This document shows, piece after piece, positions 21,102 to 28,945 of a stretch of 64,000 bases of DNA. Within the stretch, counting starts at the first letter, position 1; each line of letters opens with the position of its first letter. The translations under genes and the position numbers were made by a program. Origin of the DNA: Paenibacillus paridis (GTDB lineage: Bacteria; Bacillota; Bacilli; Paenibacillales; Paenibacillaceae). The DNA is taken from NCBI RefSeq assembly GCF_006345825.1, contig NZ_VCIX01000074.1, positions 1 through 64,000 on the forward strand, in the 5' to 3' direction. The notes under the pieces were generated by a model. The model was not told the DNA's origin and made no database searches. It was given only the letters and a program-made list of their open reading frames with translations.

Positions 21102-21274
21102 TAGCCTAGCGGCTTCAAATGGGCAGCTTATGGCTGGGTTTTGGAGAAATAGGTCTATTATTTAGATCTAATCCTGCGCAAATAACTAAATTCGTTGATA
21201 TAGATCTAAAAAATAGATCTAATCTAGCCAGCGGATTCAAACGGGCTGCTTATGGCTAGGTTTTGGAGATATAG
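21102..21274. repeat. Two-copy direct repeat with AGATCT-rich spacer
   Basis: About 50 bases at 21102-21152 recur at 21225-21274 with an offset of 122 and roughly 85% identity. The conserved core is GCGG.TTCAAA.GGGC.GCTTATGGCT.GGTTTTGGAGA. The spacer has three AGATCT palindromes. The intergenic stretch 20967-21381 holds no gene that I can support. Confidence 0.75.
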
Positions 21275-21381
21275 ATAAGAGTAACGAAGTGTTCGCCCTT
21301 ATAGCCGAATTCTTACTTTACTTTCTTAGCAACCGATGCGGGAAATCTTAGTTCAACTTATATCGTTGAGCCACAAAATAG

Positions 21382-21425
21382 AAAAAGACTGCCCCCTGTA
21401 GTTAAAAACGACTACAAGGACAGTC
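21382..21425 (-). terminator. Intrinsic terminator of the esterase gene
   Basis: On the minus strand GACTGTCCTTGTAGT pairs with ACTACAGGGGGCAGTC across a U-rich loop and is followed by TTTTTC. Confidence 0.8.
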
Positions 21426-21443
21426 TTTTCTAAGCAACCGATT

Positions 21444-22229
21444 TTAGCGTTCTGACAACGGCAGCCATGCTAGGAAATGCTGGATATGCGTGTCCCAGTA
21501 ACCCCAGTCGTGATTGCCTGGTCCTTCTACATATGTCAGCGGATAATCTACGGCTTTGCACATATCCCTAAAAGCGAGATTGTCCTTATACAAAAAATCC
21601 TCTGTGCCGCAGCATTGGTAAAGAGCAGGCTTCTCCGACATGGATGGCGAATTTGCGGAAAGCAGATGCAGCAGATCCTCGTCAGTGCCAGTGATATCTT
21701 TGCCTCCGTAAATCAGCTTGAAATATGGCACCATGTGAGGAAACGCTGGATCCTGAATATGGCTGGCCATGTCGAGCGCACCGGATAAGCTGCCAGCAGC
21801 AGCAAAACGGTCGGGATGCCGAAGCGCTAATTTAAAAGCCCCATAACCTCCCATCGACAAGCCTGCAACATAATTGTCTTCCCTGGCGTCTGATAAAGGG
21901 AAGAAGGATCTGGCTACAGCCGGAAGCTCTTCCGACAAGAAGGTCCAATATTTATTGCCATACTCCATATCGGTATAAAAGCTTTGATGCACATTCGGCA
22001 TGACTACGGCGATTCCAAGTTCAGCTACATAACGTTCGATCGAGGTTCTTCTCGACCAGATCGTATCATCATCGGATAAGCCGTGCAGCAAAAATAACGT
22101 TTTGTGAAGCTTCTGGCCGCTGCGGTTGTTCATTCCGATCTGCGTAGTTGTCTGTTGAGGCAAAATAACGGTCATCGACGTACTGAGGCCAAGCACTTCT
22201 GAATGAAAATTACATGTAATGAAAGCCAA
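21444..22229 (-). CDS. Alpha/beta-hydrolase esterase (tributyrin esterase / EstA type)
   Basis: 261 residues, cytoplasmic. It belongs to the esterase D/EstA family that cleaves short-chain acyl esters, including acetyl groups from sugars. The nucleophile is Ser125 in GLSMGGYGA, the acid is probably Asp211 in GTEDFLY and the base His240 in GNHDWGYWD. The LLHGLSDDDTIW loop forms the oxyanion hole. The start is TTG at 22229, supported by GGGAGG eight bases upstream, and no nearby ATG has a site. It stands alone with its own terminator. A role in removing acetyl decorations from glycans handled by the neighbouring locus is possible but only inferred. Confidence 0.88.
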   Translation of the reverse strand: MAFITCNFHSEVLGLSTSMTVILPQQTTTQIGMNNRSGQKLHKTLFLLHGLSDDDTIWSRRTSIERYVAELGIAVVMPNVHQSFYTDMEYGNKYWTFLSEELPAVARSFFPLSDAREDNYVAGLSMGGYGAFKLALRHPDRFAAAGSLSGALDMASHIQDPAFPHMVPYFKLIYGGKDITGTDEDLLHLLSANSPSMSEKPALYQCCGTEDFLYKDNLAFRDMCKAVDYPLTYVEGPGNHDWGYWDTHIQHFLAWLPLSER

Positions 22230-22410
22230 ACTCTATTCCTCCCTTGGACGTCTAGATGCTAATTTAACAGATCTATCAATGTTCTATTCTACCTTATTTA
22301 TCTCACCTGTGGCAGTAGTCTCATGAAGCGCTTGCAAATATTTTTTAGAAAAGCCGCAAAGGAAAACGGATATGCTGGTTAAGGTTAGTTAGTGAACTTT
22401 TTTTCAGTCC

Positions 22411-22439
22411 TTCTATGAATAATAACAGCAAGGTATAAT
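22411..22439 (+). promoter_or_regulatory. Possible promoter of the aldo/keto reductase gene
   Basis: A perfect TATAAT (22434-22439) lies 46 bases before the start codon, with a weak TTCTAT 17 bases upstream as -35. Confidence 0.4.
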
Positions 22440-22485
22440 AGGACCTGTCAAAGCTGTTATCCCATTATTCGGAGGTTGATGAACA

Positions 22486-23466
22486 ATGAAAGTAATGCCG
22501 CTCGAGCGTAGAGGAATTTCCAATAGCCGGCTTGCACTTGGCTGTATGGGGTTTGGAGGAAGCTGGGATCTTGCGGATCCCATTACACCGGATCATATTA
22601 CGCAAGCCGAGGCAGCCGTTGAAGCGGCTTTGTCCATTGGCATTACCATGTACGATCATGCAGACATCTACACTAGGGGCAAAGCTGAATCCATTTTTGG
22701 ACAAGTCTTAAAGCGGCAGCCTAAGCTTCGGGAACAAATCGTCATTCAATCCAAGGTTGGCATCCAGCTCTCCGATGGCGTACTCCCTGGACGCTTCAAC
22801 TTCTCTAAGGAGCATATCTTGCCATCGGTAGATGGCATTCTGGAACGGCTTGGCACGGAATACCTGGATGTGCTTCTGCTGCATCGTCCGGACCCTCTTA
22901 TGGAGCCGGACGAAATAGCCGAAGCATTTACGAAACTCAAGCTCTCCGGCAAGGTTCGCAACTTCGGCGTATCCAACATGAGTCCTGGGCAAATTCGGTT
23001 TCTGCAGCGGGCGCTTCCTGATCCGATTGTCGTTAACCAACTGGAGCTCAGCCTGCTGCGTCATGACTGGGTGGACCAAGGCATTCATGTCAATCAAAAA
23101 GCAGGCCTGAAAGATAATTTTGCCGAAGGCCTTATGGAATTTATGCAAATGGAAAATATTCAAATTCAAGCATGGGGACCGCTTGCGCAGGGTCGGTTCT
23201 CGGGACGTTTGTCCGAGAATGCCACTGAAGCAGAAATCCAAACGGCAGCTCTCGTTAAGCAGCTGGCTGAGGAAAATGAAACTACCACGGAGGCCATCGT
23301 GCTGGGGTGGCTGATGAAGCATCCTGCACGCATCCAGCCGGTCATCGGCACCGTTAATCCGGAGCGAATTATCGCCTGTAAAGACGCAGCAAGACAAGCG
23401 GATCTCATGACACGGGAACAATGGTATACCCTTCTGGTAAGCGCTAGAGGCGCGAACATGCCTTAA
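22486..23466 (+). CDS. Aldo/keto reductase, YdhF type
   Basis: 326 residues, the usual length for this NADPH-dependent (alpha/beta)8-barrel family, which reduces carbonyl compounds. The catalytic tetrad is visible as Asp57, Tyr62 (YDHADIY), Lys90 (QSKVG) and His133 (LLLHRPD). The N-terminal RRGISNSRLALGCMGFGG and the late GTVNPERI segment place it in the E. coli YdhF subgroup of oxidoreductases of unknown natural substrate. The ATG at 22486 follows CGGAGGTTG. It is monocistronic, with a strong terminator downstream. Confidence 0.92.
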   Translation: MKVMPLERRGISNSRLALGCMGFGGSWDLADPITPDHITQAEAAVEAALSIGITMYDHADIYTRGKAESIFGQVLKRQPKLREQIVIQSKVGIQLSDGVLPGRFNFSKEHILPSVDGILERLGTEYLDVLLLHRPDPLMEPDEIAEAFTKLKLSGKVRNFGVSNMSPGQIRFLQRALPDPIVVNQLELSLLRHDWVDQGIHVNQKAGLKDNFAEGLMEFMQMENIQIQAWGPLAQGRFSGRLSENATEAEIQTAALVKQLAEENETTTEAIVLGWLMKHPARIQPVIGTVNPERIIACKDAARQADLMTREQWYTLLVSARGANMP

Positions 23467-23534
23467 GGCATATTTCAAGCGGATAATTATTAATAATTTT
23501 TCATTTTTTTCTCATAATTGCTCATAATCCCTTT

Positions 23535-23577
23535 AGCGGCCTTCTTTTCGCTCTAATAAGCGAAAAAAGCCGCTTTT
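23535..23577 (+). terminator. Intrinsic terminator after the aldo/keto reductase gene
   Basis: AGCGGC...TTTTCGCT, loop CTAAT, then AAGCGAAAA...GCCGCT form a bulged stem followed by TTTT. Confidence 0.7.
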
Positions 23578-23632
23578 CGTATGTGTTATAGTCAAACACA
23601 TAATACGAAACGCGGAGGGACATCCTGACAGC

Positions 23633-24118
23633 ATGAGAAAATTACACATAATGAAATCGATTGCCAAAGCAGGCATTTGCAGCGCGATCGTCATGTCGGC
23701 AATCACATTCGGATCTTTTGCACCAAAAGCACACGCAGCAACACCTGAAACCATTAATCTTATAGAATCGGGCAAAGAATATATCGGTACTCCTTATAAA
23801 TTCGGTGCACCAGCTGGCGTTACATACGCATTTGACTGCTCTTCTTTCACCCAGTTTTTATTTAAAGGACTTGACGTAAACCTTCCACGAACTTCCACTG
23901 CACAGGCAAAGGTAGGCGAGACGGTAGCCAAAGGTTCTTTGAGCATGGGCGACCTTGTATTTTTCAAGACAAATGGCAAGACAATCAGCCATGTGGCTAT
24001 TTATGCAGGAAACAATAAAATCATTCACAGCTCCACTAGCCAAGGCGTAACGGTTTCCAATTTAAATACCAGCTACTGGACCAAGAGCTATGTAACGGCT
24101 AAACGCGTCGTATCCTAG
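23633..24118 (+). CDS. Secreted NlpC/P60 cell-wall endopeptidase
   Basis: 161 residues. A Sec signal peptide with Arg/Lys start and cleavage after AHA (residue 35) precedes a single NlpC/P60 domain. The family cleaves D-Glu-gamma-diaminopimelate bonds in peptidoglycan stems. The catalytic residues are Cys69 (FDCSSF), His120 (ISHVAIYAG) and His132 (KIIHSS). There is no binding domain such as LysM or SH3, which makes it one of the minimal forms. GGAGGG lies 13 bases before the ATG, a little far. An imperfect inverted repeat (CGTATGTGTT and its partner, 23578-23607) sits in the leader or promoter. Confidence 0.93.
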   Translation: MRKLHIMKSIAKAGICSAIVMSAITFGSFAPKAHAATPETINLIESGKEYIGTPYKFGAPAGVTYAFDCSSFTQFLFKGLDVNLPRTSTAQAKVGETVAKGSLSMGDLVFFKTNGKTISHVAIYAGNNKIIHSSTSQGVTVSNLNTSYWTKSYVTAKRVVS

Positions 24119-24133
24119 CCAACTCTTTGCTTT

Positions 24134-24169
24134 AAAAGCTGCTTTCGCCTCTCGCGAAGGTGGCTTTTT
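24134..24169 (+). terminator. Probable terminator after the NlpC/P60 gene
   Basis: TTCGC/GCGAA with an outer AAAGC/GCTTT stem, followed by a T run. It separates this gene from the convergent AraC gene. Confidence 0.6.
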
Positions 24170-24188
24170 CCTTTATTATCGGCAGCAT

Positions 24189-25070
24189 CTACTTTAAGCT
24201 TCCGAGATGCCTCTGTCGGTACCGTAGCGGCGTAACGCCTACTACTTTCTTAAACATATGGATGAAATATGAAACATTTGGATACCCCACTAATATCCCC
24301 ACTTGCTCTATCGAATGCGATGTAGACTGCAGCAGCCTGCTCGCCTGCTTGATTCTCCTAGCTGTCAAATAATCGGTAATATTGCTGCCAGTCTCCTCGT
24401 GGAAGACACGGGAAACATAAAACTTTGATAAATGCATGAAATCGGCAAGGTGATCCAAACTGACTTCCTCCGCAAAATGCTCCTCGATCCACTGCATAAT
24501 CTGCTCTGAATAACGAAGAGCCCTTCCTTTGGCTCCCACATCCAGGCGCTCTCCCTCTTTGCGCTGCTCCTGATGAATGAGGCCCATTAACTGCAATATC
24601 AACAGGACTACCTCTTCTTGTGCCTGTCCCCTGCCTTGGTTGTAAAGGTTATCGTACAACATGAAGCAGTCCTCTAGTTCTTTGGCTACCTGCTCCAGCT
24701 GAAATGCTGGGCCAATCGCCTTTCCCTGCCATACCTTCATAAACAAGCTGTGGCGCAGCGGAAACGAGCTCATGCCCTCTGCTGCAACAGCCGGATCTAG
24801 ATATGCCATTGACCGAGTATAAGGCTTCTCTGGGCTTACATTTGCAAACACCTTGTGCAATTGGAAGGGCTGAAATAGAAAGAGCATCCCTCGCTTCATC
24901 TCATAGGAATGCTGATTAACGATAATGCTGCCTTCGCCTTCGTGAATATACAAAAGCTCCATGCATTGATGCCAATGATAATAACCCGGATAGGCTGTAT
25001 CCGCCCTGGCCCTATGCGACCATAGAAACGTCTGACCGTCGAACTTGACAGGATCGAACAAGAAGTTCAT
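24189..25070 (-). CDS. AraC-family transcriptional regulator with cupin sensor domain
   Basis: 293 residues from the ATG at 25070, which has GAGGTG five bases upstream. An ATG at 25085 lacks a site. The N-terminal ~140 residues form an AraC-type cupin (HWHQCMELLYIHEGEG, RGMLFLFQPFQLH) that would bind a sugar or other small ligand. The last ~100 residues carry two helix-turn-helix motifs (LDHLADFMHLSKFYVSRVFH and IEQVGILVGYPNVSYFIHMFK). No target gene is adjacent: its neighbours are convergent or end towards it, so the regulon is unknown. Confidence 0.9.
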   Translation of the reverse strand: MNFLFDPVKFDGQTFLWSHRARADTAYPGYYHWHQCMELLYIHEGEGSIIVNQHSYEMKRGMLFLFQPFQLHKVFANVSPEKPYTRSMAYLDPAVAAEGMSSFPLRHSLFMKVWQGKAIGPAFQLEQVAKELEDCFMLYDNLYNQGRGQAQEEVVLLILQLMGLIHQEQRKEGERLDVGAKGRALRYSEQIMQWIEEHFAEEVSLDHLADFMHLSKFYVSRVFHEETGSNITDYLTARRIKQASRLLQSTSHSIEQVGILVGYPNVSYFIHMFKKVVGVTPLRYRQRHLGSLK

Positions 25071-25161
25071 ATTGCACCTCACCATGACAATATAACAACA
25101 TTTGCATCCCTAAGTATGACAACTTTTAAAGTATTTGAACAGCTTAAGTTGATCGTGCTCG

Positions 25162-25201
25162 AAAAAAACGGCACACAAACGTTGAATCGTTTGCATGCCG
25201 T
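25162..25201 (-). terminator. Intrinsic terminator of the ligase-like gene
   Basis: On the minus strand ACGGCATGCAAACG and CGTTTGTGTGCCGT pair around ATTCAA, with TTTTTTT after the stem. Confidence 0.85.
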
Positions 25202-25230
25202 CAATATTCCATTCTTGTTTACTATCATGG

Positions 25231-25887
25231 CTAACTTATTGCCTCTCTAGGTAAACCCGCTTCCTTAGCATACGCTTTACGAAAAACGGGCTGATGATCA
25301 TCATGATTTCTAATCTTAATCCAGCTGCTTGTCCGTCCTTCTTCATATCGGCTATCCTTACGTTTACAAGCGATGCCTTCAAGCCCGAAGCGCTGAACGA
25401 GATCAAATAGTACGATACCCTCTGTGTCTACAAATAACATCTTCGTATAAAATGAGTTATCCTCCAATACCTGGTTGAGCAGCATTTTCCGCTCATGCAG
25501 CGGGGTTGCTCTTAGGTCCCTGCCATTATAATAAAGAATATCGAACACAAAAAATTTGACCGGATACATTCGTTTTGCATCTCGGATACGAGGCTCTTTA
25601 TTAAGCCTGTAACGCTCCTGCAGCCTTCCGAAATCAACGATTCCCGTCAGCGGATCTACATAAGCCACTTCGCCGTCCAAAACAACATCAGCAGGTTCTC
25701 TTAGCGGAACATTATGTAATTCTGGGTATTGGCGCGTCAAATCGTTAAAATGCCGCGAATATAATTTCGCTTTGTTTCCCAGAAAGGATAATTGCAAACG
25801 CTGCCCCTCGATCATCGGTTCAAAAATAAAATCCGGGTCATCAAAAGGCTTGTCCAGCTCCGTCATGAGCATAGGTTTCATAAACAT
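25231..25887 (-). CDS. Degenerate ATP-dependent DNA ligase lacking the catalytic lysine
   Basis: 218 residues from the ATG at 25887 (GGAGG four bases upstream). A longer frame upstream has no site. Most nucleotidyltransferase motifs are recognisable: III (VLDGEV, 69-74), IIIa (FVFDIL, 113-118), IV (LEGIACKRKDSRY, 169-181) and V (SWIKIRN). Motif I should read KxDGxR with the Lys that is adenylylated. Here the codons give Met25-Ile-Glu-Gly-Gln-Arg, so both the Lys and the Asp are replaced. The protein also ends just after motif V, without the OB-fold domain that ligases need to close on DNA. It is therefore unlikely to ligate by the usual route. It is divergent from a spore DNA-binding protein gene. 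Confidence 0.8.
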   Translation of the reverse strand: MFMKPMLMTELDKPFDDPDFIFEPMIEGQRLQLSFLGNKAKLYSRHFNDLTRQYPELHNVPLREPADVVLDGEVAYVDPLTGIVDFGRLQERYRLNKEPRIRDAKRMYPVKFFVFDILYYNGRDLRATPLHERKMLLNQVLEDNSFYTKMLFVDTEGIVLFDLVQRFGLEGIACKRKDSRYEEGRTSSWIKIRNHDDHQPVFRKAYAKEAGLPREAIS

Positions 25888-25962
25888 TACGCCTCCCCTC
25901 CCGTGTATCCATTTTAACATGGACGCATACCAAAAATCGGCGGTAAATTTAGGTGGAATTAA

Positions 25963-25993
25963 CGAATAATCTCTGTTTCTATTCCGCATAATA
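25963..25993 (+). promoter_or_regulatory. Sigma-G-like promoter of the spore protein gene
   Basis: CGAATA (25963-25968) and CATAATA (25987-25993) are separated by 18 bases. The forespore sigma-G consensus is about TGAATA and CATACTA. Position and downstream gene (an SASP) both fit. Confidence 0.6.
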
Positions 25994-26017
25994 GGTTTAG
26001 AAGGAGGCTGAGAAAAG

Positions 26018-26227
26018 ATGGCAAACCGAACTAACCAACTTCTTGTCCCGCAAGCACGCGCAGCTCTTGAACAGCTTAAATTTGAAGTCGCCCAAGAGCT
26101 TGGCATTCAACTTCCGCAAGACGGCTATTACGGCAATATGACTACTCGCGATATGGGCTCCATCGGTGGATTAATTACACGCCGGCTCGTCCAAATGGCT
26201 GAGCAGCAGCTCGCAGGCCGTCATTAA
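26018..26227 (+). CDS. Alpha/beta-type small acid-soluble spore protein
   Basis: 69 residues. These proteins coat spore DNA, hold it in the A-like form and protect it from UV and heat, then are degraded at germination. The two conserved blocks are present: a Gpr protease site in KFEVAQELG (cut after Glu23) and GGLITRRLVQMAEQQL near the C-terminus. GDGYYGNMT-type spacing around residue 35 (here QDGYYGNMTTRDMGSIGG) is normal. AGAAGGAGG precedes the ATG. It has a sigma-G-like promoter and its own terminator, so it is monocistronic and forespore expressed. Confidence 0.96.
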   Translation: MANRTNQLLVPQARAALEQLKFEVAQELGIQLPQDGYYGNMTTRDMGSIGGLITRRLVQMAEQQLAGRH

Positions 26228-26238
26228 ATTTCACAAGC

Positions 26239-26287
26239 TAAGCGCCGGGAAAGCAGCAATGCCTTTCCGGCGCTTATTTGTTTTTTT
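26239..26287 (+). terminator. Intrinsic terminator after the spore protein gene
   Basis: AAGCGCCGGGAAAG and CTTTCCGGCGCTT pair with one bulged G, followed by TTTGTTTTTTT. Confidence 0.88.
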
Positions 26288-26422
26288 GCAACATACCGCA
26301 ATAATTCTGATTTGCCCTATCAGGAACTTCCCTTCTGGTGCAAAAGTCGGTAAAATAGGATAGAGTTCTACCGCTACATAACCCTAACTAGCTAATTCCA
26401 TAAGAGAGAGGAATACTCCAAT

Positions 26423-27613
26423 ATGATTATTCAACCGAAAACACGCGGATTTATTTGTACGACTGCTCATCCTGAAGGCTGCGCTCAGCAAGTACAGCGC
26501 CAAATTGATTATGTAAATGCAAAGCCTTCCATCGAAGGCCCTCGCAATGTGCTTGTAATCGGTGCCTCGACAGGCTATGGCCTGGCTTCCCGTATCGTCT
26601 CGTCATTCGCTGCAGGCGCCAATACGATTGGCGTTTATTTCGACAAAGCCGCTGAAGGCGCTCGCACGGCTTCGGCTGGCTGGTACAACTCCGCAGCATT
26701 CGAAGAGGCTGCTGCTGCTGCTGGACGCAAATCCTACAGCATCGTTGGAGACGCTTTCTCTGATGAAATCAAAGCAAAGACGATTGATCTCATTCGCACT
26801 GAGCTAGGGCAAATCGACCTTGTCGTGTACAGCGTTGCGTCCCCTCGCCGTACTCATCCAAAGACGGGCGAAACTTTTTCATCCGTAATCAAGCCGCTAG
26901 GCGGCACTTATACGAACAAGACCGTTAACTTCCACAGCGGCGAGGTTTCGCAGGCGACCATCGAGCCGGCTACCGAAGACGAGCTTCGCCAGACGATTGC
27001 AGTCATGGGCGGCGAGGACTGGCAAATGTGGATCGACGAGCTTCAACAAGCAGGCGCTCTTTCAGAAGGCGCGACAACTGTTGCTTACTCGTATATTGGA
27101 CCTGAGATTACGCATGCCGTTTACCGTGAAGGAACGATCGGCGCTGCCAAAAACGACCTTGAAGCAACAGCGCACCGCCTTAATGAGCAGCTTGGCGCTA
27201 ACGGCGGACGAGCTTTCGTATCCGTTAACAAGGCGCTAGTTACACAATCAAGCTCTGCGATTCCGGTCGTACCGCTTTATATCTCCGCCCTTTATAAAGT
27301 CATGAAAGAAAAAGGCATCCATGAGGGCTGCATTGAGCAGATGTACCGCCTATTCTCCGAGCGCCTATACGGCAATAACGAAACGCTTGTTGATGAGAGA
27401 GGCCTAATTCGCGTAGATGATTGGGAAATGAGACCGGAAATTCAGGCTGAGGTTGCTGACGTTTGGGCCAAGCTCTCTACTGAGAATGTTTATGATCTTT
27501 CCGATTTGGAAGGCTACCGCCGCGAGTTTTTCCAGCTGTTCGGCTTTGAGACCGATGGCATAGATTACGAAGCGGACGTTAATCCTGAAGTAAACATTGC
27601 CAATCTGCGTTAA
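26423..27613 (+). CDS. fabV: Trans-2-enoyl-ACP/CoA reductase FabV
   Basis: 396 residues, the expected length. FabV catalyses the last NADH-dependent reduction step of fatty-acid elongation and is resistant to triclosan. The Tyr-X8-Lys active-site signature is Tyr234 and Lys243, and the nucleotide-binding loop is VLVIGASTGYGLASR (43-57). The N-terminal MIIQPKTRGFICTTAHPEGC and the C-terminal FFQLFGFETDGIDYEADVNP are diagnostic. The ATG at 26423 follows AGAGAGG. It is monocistronic and not next to other fatty-acid genes, so it is probably an additional enoyl reductase alongside FabI or FabL encoded elsewhere. Confidence 0.96.
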   Translation: MIIQPKTRGFICTTAHPEGCAQQVQRQIDYVNAKPSIEGPRNVLVIGASTGYGLASRIVSSFAAGANTIGVYFDKAAEGARTASAGWYNSAAFEEAAAAAGRKSYSIVGDAFSDEIKAKTIDLIRTELGQIDLVVYSVASPRRTHPKTGETFSSVIKPLGGTYTNKTVNFHSGEVSQATIEPATEDELRQTIAVMGGEDWQMWIDELQQAGALSEGATTVAYSYIGPEITHAVYREGTIGAAKNDLEATAHRLNEQLGANGGRAFVSVNKALVTQSSSAIPVVPLYISALYKVMKEKGIHEGCIEQMYRLFSERLYGNNETLVDERGLIRVDDWEMRPEIQAEVADVWAKLSTENVYDLSDLEGYRREFFQLFGFETDGIDYEADVNPEVNIANLR

Positions 27614-27628
27614 TCACAAGTTAAAGAG

Positions 27629-27665
27629 CCAATCGCCGTATCCTTCTACGGCGATTGGTTTTTTT
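27629..27665 (+). terminator. Intrinsic terminator of fabV
   Basis: A perfect 12-bp stem (CCAATCGCCGTA with TACGGCGATTGG) around TCCTTC, followed by TTTTTTT. Confidence 0.95.
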
Positions 27666-27681
27666 GTTATCTTATTTGGAC

Positions 27682-27713
27682 AAAAAAAAGCTCTTAACCC
27701 GAAGGTTAAGAGC
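27682..27713 (-). terminator. Intrinsic terminator of the cold-shock gene
   Basis: On the minus strand GCTCTTAACC, tetraloop TTCG and GGTTAAGAGC, followed by TTTTTTTT. Confidence 0.95.
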
Positions 27714-27727
27714 TCTTAGTTTAAATA

Positions 27728-27928
27728 CTACAGTTTTACAACGTTTTCTGCTTGTGGTCCACGGTTGCCTTGAGTTACGTTGAACTCAACGCGTTGACCT
27801 TCGTCAAGCGATTTGAAGCCTTCGCCTTGAATAGCGGAGAAATGTACGAATACGTCATTTCCGCCTTCTACTTCAATAAAGCCAAAGCCTTTCTCTGCGT
27901 TAAACCATTTTACTGTACCTTGTTCCAT
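27728..27928 (-). CDS. CspA-family cold-shock protein
   Basis: 66 residues, a single OB-fold that binds single-stranded RNA and DNA and melts mRNA structure. RNP1 is KGFGFI and RNP2 is VFVHF. It begins [14 protein letters not shown], which is typical. TTGGAGG lies before the ATG at 27928. The gene has a ~130-base leader containing a long hairpin and its own promoter and terminator, the usual arrangement for csp genes controlled at the mRNA-structure level. Confidence 0.96.
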   Translation of the reverse strand: MEQGTVKWFNAEKGFGFIEVEGGNDVFVHFSAIQGEGFKSLDEGQRVEFNVTQGNRGPQAENVVKL

Positions 27929-27982
27929 AATTGATTACCTCCAATAAGTTATTAACATGTTTTTTCCAGAAAAACTAAAAAT

Positions 27983-28033
27983 CACACATTGAAAAAGATA
28001 TCATCATACAAATGACAACCTTTTCAATATGTG
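27983..28033 (-). promoter_or_regulatory. Long hairpin in the cold-shock gene leader
   Basis: CACATATTGAAAAGG (minus strand, 28033-28019) pairs with CTTTTTCAATGTGTG (27997-27983) over 15 positions with G-U pairs only as irregularities. It lies wholly inside the predicted 5' untranslated region. Temperature-responsive folding of csp leaders is known for the family, but this particular structure is inference. Confidence 0.55.
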
Positions 28034-28065
28034 AATTCAAGGTTAAATTTGTTGTTTGTATTGAT

Positions 28066-28094
28066 AATATACCATAGGCATTTATAATAAGCAA
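28066..28094 (-). promoter_or_regulatory. Promoter of the cold-shock gene
   Basis: TTGCTT (28089-28094) and TATATT (28066-28071) on the minus strand with a 17-base spacer. The inferred leader is about 130 bases. Confidence 0.55.
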
Positions 28095-28206
28095 GTCATC
28101 TTTCAAAAAAAACGAAAATTTCTTTTTAGCGAAGGATTACATCGCTTTTGGAAGGGAAAAATAAGCTTATTCACAACCCCCATTAAACGATAGAGGTGTG
28201 CCAAAC

Positions 28207-28806
28207 ATGAAAAAACTGTTCCTCCTGCTTGTCCTACTATTAATAGCCGGATGTTCCACACATTCAAGCAAAAATACGAAGCCGTCATCAGCCGCTAACG
28301 TGACGCAAGCCTCGTCCATTACTGCTGCCCCATCCCAAAGTTCATCGCTCTCCATGAAGCAGAACGGCCAACTCAAATCCAAATGGACATCAGACGACCT
28401 TGCGTCAGCTGAATATCCGGCAGATCAAGCCCAGACCTCCATCCATTATGATCAGGATGTGCTGGAGATGGTTAATGCAGAACGGGCCAAGACAGGCTTA
28501 AGCCCGCTTGTTATGGATGACGCTTTATCCAAAATGGCATTAGTGAAAGCGCAGGATCTGTATAATAACCGCTACTTTGACCATAACTCCCCAACCTACG
28601 GCTCACCCTTTGATATGATGAAAAAATTTCAAATCAACTATAACGCAGCAGGAGAAAATATCGCCAAGGGTCAGCCCACCCCTAAAAAGGTTATGAACGA
28701 TTGGATGAACAGCGCTGGCCATCGGGCTAATATAATGAGCAGCAGTTTTACTAAGATCGGGATCGCCTATTTTAAAAGCACATGGGTTCAGGAATTTACG
28801 GGCTAA
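28207..28806 (+). CDS. CAP/SCP-domain lipoprotein, YkwD-like
   Basis: 199 residues from the ATG at 28207, with GAGGTG eight bases upstream. A GTG three codons earlier is less likely. The signal peptide ends in lipobox LIAGC, followed by a ~60-residue Ser/Ala-rich linker and one CAP domain (about 80-195). Conserved pieces are VLEMVNAERAKTGLSPL, the His in RYFDHNSP, GENIA and SAGHRANIM. In Bacillus-type bacteria such proteins are exported or anchored and associated with the envelope or spore. Their activity is unclear. It stops at WVQEFTG, where YkwD proteins usually continue one or two residues further (WVQLF). Confidence 0.9.
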   Translation: MKKLFLLLVLLLIAGCSTHSSKNTKPSSAANVTQASSITAAPSQSSSLSMKQNGQLKSKWTSDDLASAEYPADQAQTSIHYDQDVLEMVNAERAKTGLSPLVMDDALSKMALVKAQDLYNNRYFDHNSPTYGSPFDMMKKFQINYNAAGENIAKGQPTPKKVMNDWMNSAGHRANIMSSSFTKIGIAYFKSTWVQEFTG

Positions 28807-28820
28807 GAAACAAGCAACGA

Positions 28821-28934
28821 AAAAAGCAGCCAAAGCATACCGATTGAACATCGAGCCTCTCGAAGACACTGTGGTTACCATCCAGTGATTTTCTTTAGAG
28901 CCACGTTCAATCCGAGTGCTGAAGGCTGCTTTTT
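28821..28934. terminator. 114-bp nested inverted repeat between convergent genes
   Basis: AAAAAGCAGCC (28821-28831) pairs with GGCTGCTTTTT (28924-28934). Inside it GATTGAAC (28842-28849) pairs with GTTCAATC (28904-28911), and further in CTCT.GAAGA/TCTT.AGAG and CACTG/CAGTG can pair. The outer arms carry A and T runs, so it could terminate both the CAP gene and hisC. Its length and nested structure are unusual for a terminator. Confidence 0.6.
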
Positions 28935-28945
28935 CCCTTATTCAA

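Noticed and set aside
22708..23478. 256-codon minus-strand frame opposite the aldo/keto reductase
   Set aside because: The plus-strand protein has a full catalytic tetrad. The antisense frame has no recognisable domain or start site.
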